Shown piece by piece: positions 48,868 to 59,032 of a stretch of DNA of 64,000 bases; the stretch's first letter is position 1; each line of letters opens with the position of its first letter. The DNA is from Lotus japonicus (lineage: Eukaryota; Streptophyta; Magnoliopsida; Fabales; Fabaceae). A model generated the notes under the pieces. It was not told where the DNA came from, searched no databases, and saw only the letters and a program-made list of their open reading frames with translations. The stretch lies in contig NC_080046.1 in NCBI RefSeq assembly GCF_012489685.1, positions 42,495,176 through 42,559,175 of the forward strand, in the 5' to 3' direction. The translations under genes and the position numbers were made by a program.

Positions 48868-49320
48868 ATGGTGAAATCTAACAGAGGAGAAACTGCCGAA
48901 GGAACCAGATTTCCAGTTATGGAAGTAGGTCAAATTACCGGTCAGTCGGCTTCTGCAAATCAGAGAAATCAACCAGAAGCTCAAGCTCAAGCTCAAGGGC
49001 AGATGATCCCTCTTGCAGAACGGGGATGTGCCGTTCATTGTGTCTATGCTCCTGAAGAACTCCAGGTTCTTGCTGAATGGAGATTCGACCTGGACAACAT
49101 TGCAGCAAATGGGTATGATCTTCGTCCTGAAGTTCGTGTTCAAGGCTGGGAAGAATACTTCAATAGGCTTCGAGGTCCAGTCTATGTCAAGATGGTGAAG
49201 GAATTCTGGAAACACGCCGACTGAGATGACACTCAGGTGGTTTCTTACATTGCTGGCAGAAGAATCATCATCACAGAGAAGTCGATCGTTGATCTTCTGG
49301 GTGCACACACTGGCACAGGG
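48868..49320 (+). pseudogene. Third ORF (env-like position) of SIRE-type element, truncated
   Basis: An ORF after RNase H, from ATG 48868, with a Gln/Ala-rich stretch (about residues 25-45) and then EELQVLAEWRFDLDNIAANG and VYVKMVKEFWKH. TGA at 49222-49224 interrupts it, and the same frame goes on with VVSYIAGRRIIITEKSIVDLL until the junction near 49320. The position matches the envelope-like ORF of SIRE elements, but no signal peptide or membrane segment is visible in the part that remains. An envelope function is not supported by the sequence. Confidence 0.6.
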
Positions 49321-49329
49321 AGTTTGAGC

Positions 49330-50418
49330 TATCCTTGTTTCCTTTCCAGCCTTGGGTTTTTCCTGCGAAACATCGCCGGGCTGGGCGTGTTTTCGCCCCT
49401 CCTCCCTTTCTTGCTTTTTCTGATCGTCTTGCTCAATTAAGATGAATTCCTAAACGCGAGCATGAAGATCCATCATGTCCCTTTCTGGTCGTCTTGTTAA
49501 ATCTCCATTCAAATCCCCCGCCCTAAGGCCATTTTTGAAAGACGCCAAGCATACATCCAGGTTATCCTCCTCCAGTTGAACAGCCATCTTACTGAAGCGC
49601 GCCATGTAGGTCTTTAGCTTCTCTCCTGGCTGTTGATGTATGCTGATGAGGTCAAACATAGTTGTTTTTGTAGTTTTGTTGGCGGAGAATTGAGTTAAGA
49701 ATTTAGTAGACAAATCCGTAAAATTGTTAATGGAGAAGGGCGGTTGTCTGATGAACCACTGCATCGCCATTCCCTTGAATGTTGAAGGCAACAATCTGCA
49801 CTTCACCTCGTCCGTCGCCCCACCAATTACCATCTTGGTGTTGAAGTACCTCAAATGTTCCATGGGATCAGAATCGCCCGAAAAGGCGTCTAATGCCATT
49901 GTTTGCAAATGCTTTGGTATGTCCACCTTTGTGAGGGCTGGAACAAAAGGTTGAAATTCGACGACATCCTCAGCCTCAAGACGTTGTCCCTGCTTAAAAT
50001 CTTGCCTCTGAGTTAAATATTCCACCTGGGCTTGTAACTGCTCGTTTTGGTTTTGTACCTTTTGCAAAGTATCCAACATTTGCTTCAAAGCCACGGGTGT
50101 GATACCTGTTATCACTTCTTGTGATTTCCTCGGAGCGCTGTTTTTAAGATCCTCTAAGTTTACGTACTCAGGCGGCGTTGATCGTCGCCTGACACCTGGA
50201 TTTGATTTGGCTATCAGATCTGAGGGCTTTCCCGGAGCTAAATTCACCAGCGACGCTGGTGACTGCGCCACCGAGTGAACACCTTCCGAGGAAGCCTCCT
50301 GCTCTTGCTCTTGAAGTATTGCATGATTGTTGTCTCGACCGCCGCCGTGTCCGCCCTGACGACCACCACCTCTCCGGCGATGATCACGGCGGCCCACGCC
50401 GCACGAACGAGTTTCCAT
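49330..50418 (-). pseudogene. gag: Tat gypsy gag, broken and 3'-truncated
   Basis: Starts at ATG 50418, 48 bp from the PBS. The N-terminus is Arg/Gly-rich, followed by a coiled-coil-like stretch and the retrotransposon gag domain: DAFSGDSDPMEHLRYFNTKM, then MAMQWFIRQPP, with SIHQQPGEKLKTYMARFSKM. TAG at 49450-49452 follows LHARV; the same frame continues EFILIEQDDQKK for about 40 residues to the junction with the SIRE element. The C-terminal zinc knuckle and the protease are absent. Confidence 0.88.
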
Positions 50419-50465
50419 GAATTGTAACTCTCACCCTCTACTTCACTGGTAGATCTAGGTTAGAG

Positions 50466-50481
50466 CCACAGACGGCGCCAA
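50466..50481 (-). promoter_or_regulatory. Primer binding site of Tat element
   Basis: On the minus strand TTGGCGCCGTCTGTGG follows the 5' LTR at once. The TGGCGCC start is shared with Asp-tRNA-type PBSs; the rest differs, so the tRNA is not certain. Confidence 0.75.
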
Positions 50482-50859
50482 TGTTCTGTCCTAAGGTAAG
50501 CTTACGTAAGAAGATGAGTGGAAAACAAACCCTAGCAGAGCACTAAAATAGACAAGATATAACAAAAAGGGTATATTCTCATTAATTGTTCAAAAGTCCC
50601 CAGTACAAGGTGATGACCTTCCCTTTTATAGAGGGTATGGTCATGATATGGACTTTTCCTACATTTGGGCCTGACAATTAGGGCCCAAATCTCTATGCAT
50701 ATAAGACAAATCCAAAAGAATCTTCCAGCTGGCTTGCGGGTCCGCCTAAAGGGGAGGGCGAGAATCCTCAGCGTTTCACCAGTTCCCGCCATATCTTCCT
50801 TCGTCCGACTGGCTGCTGGTTTCGGGCGGGCATTGGAGTCTTTATTCCCGCCCAGTCCA
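50482..50859 (-). repeat. 5' LTR of Tat element
   Basis: 378 bp, matching 33651-34032. It lies upstream of gag on the minus strand. Confidence 0.92.
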
Positions 50860-51382
50860 CCTACCCTGCCCCAAAATACAATAACGAATCAGAGCCAAAA
50901 CAACAACACCCAAAATACTTGTACTCTAGCCACCCATACCCTATACCACTAACATCGATCCTCTTCTAATGACGCATGAAGTCCGGGTCCTCGTCGAAAG
51001 CTCAGTAGTAGTCGTTTCGCTCAGGGTCCTCCCCGAGTGACGAATCATCTCGAATCAGTTGTTGGACGTCTAGCACCAGTCCGACCGCCCAAACACAAAC
51101 ATACACACAAAGCCAAGGCGTGAGGGTCATCTCACAGAATATAATAGATAATGCAAGCAACATGTGATGAATAGAGGGTATATACTTATATAGGTTCTCC
51201 ATTTCCTACCCTAAGGTATATACATAGCATGTTATTGAATCTCTAATAACAACTCAATCATCAACATCTCAATATATGCAGTTAGGTGATAAGGTTAGTC
51301 AAACAATATATCGTCCTCCCCACGCACACGTGTCTAACTAAGCAAATCGTCCTTGTCATTTGCCCTAGGGTAAACGTCGATG

Positions 51383-51650
51383 GAATCACACGCTTCCATG
51401 AAGTCTCACACTTCAATGGAGTCTCGCGCTTTCATGAAGTCTCACGCTTCAATGAAGTTTTACGTTTTCATGAAGTCTCACGCCTCAGTGAAGTTTCCCG
51501 TTTTCACGAAGTCTCGCGCTCCAGTGAAGTTTCCCATTTTCACGAAGTCTCCCGCTTTAGTGAAGTTTCCCGCTTTCACGAAGTCTCCCGCCTCAGTGAA
51601 GTTTCCCGCTTTCAAGAAGTCTCCCACCTCAGTGAAGTTTCCCTCCCCGA
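51383..51650. repeat. Minisatellite of about 18/36-bp units in the Tekay-like LTR
   Basis: About 15 half-units alternate between 'catgaagtctcacgctt'-like and 'agtgaagtttcccgct'-like forms. The unit length is a multiple of three, so it translates as a periodic F-H-E-V-S-R peptide in a 186-codon open frame (51286-51846). Its place inside an LTR and its lack of other motifs argue that it is non-coding. Confidence 0.85.
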
Positions 51651-53049
51651 CTCATCCTTTGGATGGTTAGACGAATTGCTCAAAGAGAAGAAGGTGCTAT
51701 CACACTCAAGGATTTTCCTCACACTTAGATTGTCGACCCTTCCCGTTTTCCAACGCATTTCAGATCCTAAGTCTTTTCCAAGAAATTGTTATTACTATTT
51801 GAAGGTGTTCTATCTTTGGTTAATGCATTATGAATTTCATTTATGAAGTCAAGTTCCAATTCTCTTTTGTTCCAAAACTCTATAAGTCAAAAGATCCTGA
51901 TACTCCCAAGAATCTCCTCGAGAAGGTCTTGATCCTAAACACAATAATGGCTCAGACCTCAGGTCAGAACCTACACAACATTCCCCAAACCCAGTCTCTA
52001 GTATGGTCTAAATTCGAGTTTCCCCACACTTCGATGATCCACAAATATATATAAATATTTGCACAATTCAATTAGCACAATCCAACAAAGCATTTTCACA
52101 GATATCAACACATCCTATGATTACTCACTTAGCACATATATAGCATGTGATTCAGTCAACATCAATCATAGCAACAATCAAATCATGAACACATATGTCA
52201 GCCGAAGCCCTAGAAAACGGACACAAGTCTCAAGATTTAACAACGGTTGAAGCCTCAGTAAACATTTTCCAAAACAGCTCAATCAACATCATCACAATCA
52301 AATAAGCAAGTCGAAGTTATCGACGCCTAAGTCATTATCTAGCAAAGTAAGTTGCCCTCACCTCCTGATTGTCCAGCTTGAATCGGTAAGGTTCCTTTTC
52401 TTGCTCCTCCAACAGTTCCCAAGGTTTCCAAAGTCAAACCTTCGAGCAAACACAACGAAAATCAATCAGAACAAGTCAATTCGATCGAAACATTACTAAC
52501 TAACGTTAAACAAAGCTTTAAGAAGCTTCAGAGTACGACATTCTAGCACGAATGGAAGATTTTTCCCGAATGGGTGAGTTTGACACGTGAAACCAAACCA
52601 GAAAATTCTAATGTTTAACTTTGCTCACTAAAACGCGCATAACTCGAGCTATAGGACTCGGAATGACACGAAATCAAAACCAAAATTTCGGTGACTTAAA
52701 GGGCTATAGTAACCTTAAGGCCACACTTGCCCAGATTTGAGTTTCATCTCAGTCCTAACATAAGTAAGTCTCGGCCACTACCCAATTTTAGCGTTTCGGC
52801 GCTTTTTCTTCGATCTAATTTAATTCCTAGGTAACCTAGGACTATAACTAAGGTAAATCAATGCTCGGAAAAATTTAAGAAATTGATATGCTATTAGGGG
52901 CTTTTGGGTCAAAACTTTAAGAGTCTTCCTAGCAGTGTGGCTAGGCGGCGGGTTCCGTTGGCAGCGAACGGCGGTGCAAGGTGGATAACTTTCGTAGATG
53001 AGAGGACCATGGGTGATGTGGTTGAGGGACTCACACTTGAGGGGGAGAT

Positions 53050-53235
53050 TGTTGGAATCAAGTGTTGGAGTCAAGTCCCACATCGGAGAAGTCAAGGTGA
53101 GAGGGAGAGTTTATAAGAGAACTGACCCATAAACCTAATGCCTTAAGGTTTTGGGTTAAGATGTGGTGTCCAAGATCTCCTTGGTGTCTCCTCTCGGCCT
53201 TGGCCCATGGGTCCTCGCCGTGACTCTCCCCAACA
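53050..53235 (+). mobile_element. 3' LTR of a truncated copia or TRIM-like element
   Basis: TGTTGGAATCAAG...CTCCCCAACA (186 bp), preceded by a polypurine tract 'gagggggagat'. It contains 'caagtcccacatcgg', common in small copia/TRIM LTRs. About 130 bp of internal sequence precedes it (from about 52920). No 5' LTR or target duplication was found. Confidence 0.65.
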
Positions 53236-54214
53236 AGAAGACGATTGAAAGAAAAAAAAATCGAATTAAAAAGATATTTTTGAAAAATGCTCAAAACTTT
53301 GAGCATAGAAAGACATGGTTTAAAGCTACATAAAGTAGAAACAAAGGTATGGAATAGCAAGATTACCTCGCTGCCGTTCCAAAGAAACTTAAATCGGACA
53401 AGAACTCGCGAAGAAATCCTCCCCCTCTCTCTAAAACCCGCGTCTCTCTCTCTCTTGTTGGTGAGAAATGAGATATTTTCTCATTTCTCATTTCCCGCCT
53501 TTTATAGCGGACGTCGAAAAAGAAAACTTCTAGGTTTTCCGAAACCGGTTGTCCTGGTATTTTCATCTGCTGATATGAAGTGAATATTTGGCAACAGAAT
53601 GCCAAAACTCAAAATGAGGTTCTCATAATTGAAGAAAACGATATAAACGCTGTATGGATCAAAATACGCCGAAAAACTACTTTTTGCAGTTGGCGTCGGA
53701 TGAAGAAACTTCATTCTAAAGAAAGATTGCAATCGTCGAAAAAAATAAGACCTCGCAGATGGAAACTTCGTTAGAAGCTCCGAATAGAAAAAATCTTCAT
53801 CCAGGGCTTAAATTAAAGTCCTTGAGAAGATAGAATTTAGCTTCGCCGAACTTCCGGGAAGCAAAACCTATCGTGCGTACAGTCCAGAGTTCCGTATCGA
53901 AACGCTGGTCATGGGAGAAATAAAGAGAGTTTCTTATTTCTCTAAGGATTTTGAATTTAGCTTGAACAATGCTCTAAGAGCTGAAATAGCCTTTTTCGGA
54001 CGCTCTCGCCATAAGGCGGGTGTGCAAATGGCTCGTGCTAACTCTTATACTGACTATAGTACTATCCTCAATCATTTCCTGAACTTCCTTCTTCGCTAAG
54101 TTATCCAAAACAACATACTCTTGTGCAGGGTCCTTTCACGCTTGCACCGATCCTATGCATGAGTTGGGAAAATAATTATTTAATCTAAGTCAGAAATCTG
54201 GGTCTTACAAATAC

Positions 54215-55790
54215 AATAAATTTTAGTTCATTTTCTCTAGATTGGAGTGGTGTTCGTTTTCGCCTATTATTTTATTTTGTCGTTGTTGGGTTTGTCCGGG
54301 AGTTGTGGCTTTGTTTTGGTTTTTATTGTCGTCTGTTTGTTTTCCTTGGGTTCGTATCTCATTGTTTTATTTTTTTGTATTTGCGTCGTTTGTCCATTGC
54401 TGAGAGGACTTGTTTCTCGACTTGATTATTATAATTCTCTTTTCCTTTCTGAAAAAAATATTCCCCTTGCATTATATGGCTAAAATACTAGTTATTTATG
54501 CTTAAAACAGTCGATTATCTCATTTGTATTGAGATATTATATAAAACTATGTTCTTAAATTTTGCTTTTTGAATTATAATTTGTGTTCTAAGTATTTTTG
54601 TAATCTATAAAAATAAAGGATAAGGATAACATTGATTTTGGTTGTATATATAATTTTATTGAATTTATAAATATATTTTCATTATTGTGATATCAAAAGA
54701 TAAACATGTTAGGGGTGAAATAAATTTTAGATTAAATTGTAATCAAAATATTGAATTGTTATTATGATAAGAGGTATAGAATATCAAAGGTATTTAAAAG
54801 GTAGAGATACTATTCAAATGACACCCTACATATAAAGCTAATGTGGAAATAGAATTTTAGTGGAGTTGTTCCAGTGTCAACATAATAACTAAATATTTAG
54901 AAATTATATATTATAATAGATAATATATCATTACTCTTTACAAGGTTTGGAGGGATGAGAAGCACAACACACTCAATTTCATCACTGAGGTCTGCACCAG
55001 TGAGAATTTGAGGGAAAACATGTAGAAGCATGGACATGTGTCCATTAAAGCTTTAAAGAAGTGGTCTTAGCAGATATTGGAAGGGAAAAATTATTCACAT
55101 TTGCTTCGGATCATCGTTTCTATGCTGATCCTATTTAGTTTACTTCTTTATTGTTTTTAAATTCCTTTGTTCACCAAAAAAAATAGAATCATTTTATGAC
55201 CATATCAATCAATCAATGTAAATGCAAAAATTAATAGTTTCTTTCTCATTATTACTTTGCTATTTTACCTCTTTCATTGGTTTCATGTATACAAGATTTG
55301 AATCAATTTTTTCTTCAAAGGAACAATTTTTTAGGAACATTTATTAAATGGAAGCATCTCAAGTTGTAATGTTCTTTCAAATAATAGTGCAAACGATATT
55401 CCATAACACCAACTTTTATTAATATATTTTCTATACAACAAAGTCTTATTTAAATCTCCACAGATTAATGAAGCATAGCTTGTGGGCAGTTGTTAATCGC
55501 TTAGTGTGAACACTTGCGACGAAAGGATTAGTCACTGTCTGAGATAGATAAATTAAGCTCACTAAATTTTTTAATAAAAACCTATGTAAGTCCATAATAT
55601 TTTCAAGAAGCCATATTATTTTTCTCAAAAAAAAACTTACATTAAACTCATTTTCATTATCAATAAATATTCACTCATATTTTTTGAAACAAAAAAAAAA
55701 TCATTGTATGCTCTCACACCACGTTAGCTACAAATCCTTTTCTTTTTTTCATTTAAATTAAGGTAGTGGAATAGCTAAAGAAAAATAGAT

Positions 55791-55791
<1 letters not shown>
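54215..55791. other. Intergenic spacer with possible LINE 3' end
   Basis: The stretch 54240-54480 is GT-rich and ends 'tttcctttctgaaaaaaata', which resembles a LINE 3' untranslated end. It could belong to the decayed ORF1 at 31.05-32.6 kb, split by the LTR nest, but this is a weak inference. The rest is AT-rich with no gene seen. Confidence 0.35.

Positions 55792-55825
<34 letters not shown>
55792..55825 (+). repeat. (AG)17 microsatellite upstream of the hnRNP1-like gene
   Basis: A pure AG repeat followed by a G run, about 680 bp upstream of the start codon. It probably lies in the promoter or 5' untranslated exon; GA repeats of this kind are common near plant transcription starts. Confidence 0.85.
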
Positions 55826-55830
<5 letters not shown>

Positions 55831-56506
55831 ATGATGAGCACATCCTCTGTTTTCATTCCGAGCTTTTTTTCATCCCATTGAAACATTTTTTCGCATGCCC
55901 ATGATTATTCCACCATCTTTATCTTATGGTAAATTTTTCTCATCTGGGTAGCTCCAATTTTCATCGATCTCTTATGAACCTCTTTGAATTTTCATTGCTG
56001 ATCCATTTCCTTTTTTTTCAATTTTTTGTGATGATGGGGTGCTGAGATTAAATTTTCTGGTTCGGGTTTTGATTGATGCTCGGAAGATCCGATGCTCTTA
56101 GATTGAATTTGACAAAACCTACTTCGTGTCTGATCGAAGCAATACTTGGGTTCTGTCTGAATTTTACGATAAGGTGTGTTCTCTTTTTATAGATGATTTT
56201 TTCATGTGCATTTTCTTATCGGTTTTGTTATGCTCTTGTTGGTGGAAAGATTGAATTTTTATGAAGGTTGAGCTTGATTCTTTGTTAAAAAGGAAAACTA
56301 TGCATTTAGATTGATTCCTAGACTGGAATTTCGGCCATCATTGGATTATTTTGATGTGGATGTTGGATTCTGAAAATTTGTTGTTTGGCTTGGTTTTGGT
56401 GACATGAGAATTTTGACTCAAATTGGGTGCTTGTTTGAGTTTTGTTCAATCTCAATATTGAAATCAATGTTTGATAGTTTGCTGGTCATGGTTGGTATGA
56501 GAACAG

Positions 56507-59032
56507 ATGGAATCAGATCTTGGCAAGCTCTTCATTGGAGGAATATCTTGGGACACTAATGAGGAACATCTTAAAGAATATTTTGGCAAGTATGGGGAGG
56601 TGATAGAGGTTGTGATCATGAGAGATCGCTTAACAGGTCGTGCTCGTGGTTTCGGTTTCGTTGTCTTTGCTGATTCTGCTGTTGCAGAAAGAGTCATTAT
56701 GGATAAGCACATAATTGATGGCCGCACAGTAAGTTGTTTCATTGTTTATATACTTGGAAATGGCATTGTGTCAAAAAAAAAATTGTGTACTCTTGCATTA
56801 ATAAAAACTAGGCTGAACTTGTATTTCTTACAAAGATCATTGTGTCCTACTCTTAGATTTTCTACTTTCTTGGTGACCGAAAATTCATTTTCAATATGGT
56901 CTTTGTTGGGTTAAAGTCTAGCAACTTTGGTACTTGAACGTATATGTACATTGGACCTAACTTGATCCTTTTATGTCTAGAATATAAGAAACTGAGAATG
57001 GCTTGCAGATTTTGATCTATATCCTGTTAAATTTCAGGTTGAAGCAAAGAAAGCTGTTCCTAGGGATGATCAGCAGAATGTCAATAGACAGTCAGGTAGT
57101 GCACGTGGATCTCCTGGTCCTGGACGTACAAAAAAGATTTTTGTTGGAGGTTTACCATCAACCATCACTGAGAGTGATTTTAAAAAGTATTTTGATCAGT
57201 TTGGTACAATTACTGATGTTGTAGTGATGTATGATCACAATACTCAGAGGCCAAGATGTTTTGGCTTTATCACATATGATTCAGAAGAAGCTGTGGATAA
57301 AGTTCTCTATAAAACGTTTCATGAACTCAATGCAAAGATGGTTGAAGTCAAGAGAGCAGTTCCTAAAGAGCTTTCACCTGATCCCAACCGGAGCCCGTTG
57401 ATAGGATATAACTATGGTTTGAATAGAGCCAGTAGCTACCTAAATATTTATGCTCAAGGTTATAGTATGAGTCCAATAGGAGGTCATGGAGTCAGGATGA
57501 ATGGTAGGTTTAGCCCACTTACTAGTGTTAGAACTGGGTTTTCCCCTTTTGGAAACACTGGCTATGGAATGGGGATGAATTTGGATTCAGGATTGAACCC
57601 GAACTTTGGAGGAAATTCTAATTATGGGAATAATTTTGGATATGGTCGGATATTTAGTCCTTTCTATGGTGGCACCACAAGCAGATATACAACTTCTATT
57701 TGCTATAATGGGGGTAATGGGAGAAGCGATTCTTTTATAAACTCACCTTCTAGGAATGTTTGGGGAAATGAAAATGGGGGGCCTGAATAGTGCCAATAAC
57801 TCAGGCAACCCTGGTGCATTCTTGGGATCTGGAAGGGGTAATTTCGGTGCTTCAATCAGAAATAATAATTGGGATCCGTCCATTGCAGCTCAGGGTGGAG
57901 GGGCTATGTCTAACTATGCAGCTGGTAGTAATGTTTATGAAGGTGGAGATAGAAATTTTGGATTAGGTGGAGGAGGGTATGGAAGAAACAACAATACATG
58001 TGTGACTCCATCTTCTGCATTTAATGCATCTATTGGTGGTTATGAAGGATCATATGGGGACTTATACCGTACCGGAAGTGGTTCAGTTTACAATGACTCT
58101 ACTTGGCGATCTGCTACTTCTGAGATAGATGATTCTAGCTCATTTGGTTATGATCTTGGTGGTATAGAGTCAAATGACCCAGTAAAGAATTCTGAGGGTT
58201 ATATTGGAAACTACAATGTTACAAGTAGACAATCTAATAGAGGTAAGATCTTTCAATGTATTGTTGTCTCTAAAAAAATCACATTATTTATAATTTTTTG
58301 TTGTGGTTTCCAATAGTGTCTTTTATATATTTCAGAAGATAAATTATCAGAAGGAACTTACTAACTTTATATTACATTAGTCTTTGAGCTTGCATATTTG
58401 TAACTGTGATATATTGATAAAGATACCATGACAGCTTTATCAGTGTCTTTTATTCATTATACTGTGGTCTTGGTTTCTGACTTCTGTTATGCACGTCTCT
58501 TATTGTTGTCTTCAGATTCTAGATAGCTTTCCCATAAGTTTTTTTATTGGAATCCTCGTAGAATTTTTGCTTGCAACTTAGAACTGCTTGTATCTATGTG
58601 TAGGTTACTTGATTAATTTAATCTAAATTTATACTGAAAATTATAACATTTGTAAGTTATGTTATATTAAAGATGCGGTGTCGGTGACCACGCTCTTTTA
58701 TGTTGAATATGAATAATTGTATTGCCATGATTAAGGCATAGAAAAATTACATGTTTGAGTTACTTGTGTACATATTCTCTTACAAAGTATCTCAATTTAT
58801 ATGATCCAACTCGATCACGATGCTCATACAAATTACAATCATTTTGGTTCCCGTACAATCATCATACTTTTGCTTCATTATCAATAATGATTTTGTTGCT
58901 GATTAGCGATAATCCCTTTTGTCTACTTTATCATAGTAAAATGTTTCTCTTTACATTTTTCTGAAATTCATAATTTCATATTACTCATTTTCTTTTATTG
59001 AATCACCTTTTGCTTCAGGAATCGTTGCCTAA
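56507..59032 (+). CDS. hnRNP1-like RNA-binding protein with two RRMs (3 coding exons, apparent frameshift)
   Basis: Plant hnRNP A/B-like protein, expected to bind pre-mRNA or mRNA in the nucleus. Exons are 56507-56728, 57038-58242 and 59019-59032, all with GT/AG borders. RRM1 has LFIGGI and RGFGFVVF; RRM2 (about residues 108-180) has IFVGGLP and RCFGFITY. A Gly/Asn/Ser/Tyr-rich tail follows. The tail frame breaks at a G6 run (57775-57780): as written, TAG at 57788-57790 ends the protein at 324 residues. In the next frame the Gly-rich tail continues to the splice site and a last short exon ending G-I-V-A-stop, for about 479 residues. The break is either a sequencing error, polymorphism or recent mutation. 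The 5' leader probably has an intron (possible donor AAG/GTGTGT near 56173, acceptor before the ATG). Confidence 0.87.

Larger units (their letters stand above)
42469..49320 (+). mobile_element. SIRE/Maximus-type Ty1/copia element, 3'-truncated
   Basis: Inserted in the Tat element in opposite orientation. It has a 5' LTR (42469-43674), Met-tRNA PBS, a long gag with zinc knuckle, pol, and a further ORF after RNase H (48868 on). It stops within that ORF at about 49320, where Tat gag sequence resumes. There is no 3' LTR. The right end is therefore a deletion junction, not an insertion end, and its exact base is uncertain by about 20 bp. Confidence 0.88.
33651..50859 (-). mobile_element. Tat-lineage Ty3/gypsy retrotransposon with antisense ORF, nested insertions
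   Basis: The LTRs are 50482-50859 (5') and 33651-34032 (3'), with ends TGGACTGGG...GACAGAACA on the minus strand. Target duplications 'cctac' lie at 33646-33650 and 50860-50864. Minus-strand order: PBS, gag (50418-about 49330), RT/RNase H/integrase (42468-38285), then a 4.3-kb 3' region with an antisense gene. A second, RVT_3-like RNase H plus an antisense ORF mark the Tat lineage. The end of gag, the protease and the start of RT are missing at the SIRE insertion. By eye the LTRs differ at nine sites plus a 4-bp indel (about 2.4%). Confidence 0.92.
33274..54209 (-). mobile_element. Tekay/Del-like chromovirus solo LTR (about 3.7 kb), split by a Tat element
   Basis: The outer layer of the nest comprises 33274-33650 plus 50865-54209. 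On the minus strand it starts TGTAAGACCCAGATTTCTGA and ends CGGGATGTTACA, the LTR termini I associate with Tekay-type chromoviruses. The 5-bp target duplication 'aatac' lies at 33269-33273 and 54210-54214. There is only one LTR copy and no internal gag-pol, so this is a solo LTR left by LTR-LTR recombination. It contains a minisatellite (51383-51650) and a truncated copia LTR (53050-53235). The family name is from terminal sequence only. Confidence 0.75.

Noticed and set aside
51383..51650. Possible CRISPR-like array
   Set aside because: Plant nuclear DNA; units abut with no unique spacers, so it is a minisatellite.
51286..51846. 186-codon open frame with periodic FHEVSR repeats
   Set aside because: Minisatellite inside an LTR; the unit length being a multiple of three keeps the frame open by itself.
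33274..54209. Reading the Tekay-like ends as a complete element with internal genes
   Set aside because: The genes inside belong to the Tat and SIRE elements with their own LTRs and TSDs; only one Tekay-like LTR is present.
54247..54483. 78-codon hydrophobic open frame
   Set aside because: Low-complexity GT-rich DNA translates as Val/Leu/Phe; more like a LINE 3' untranslated region than a membrane protein.
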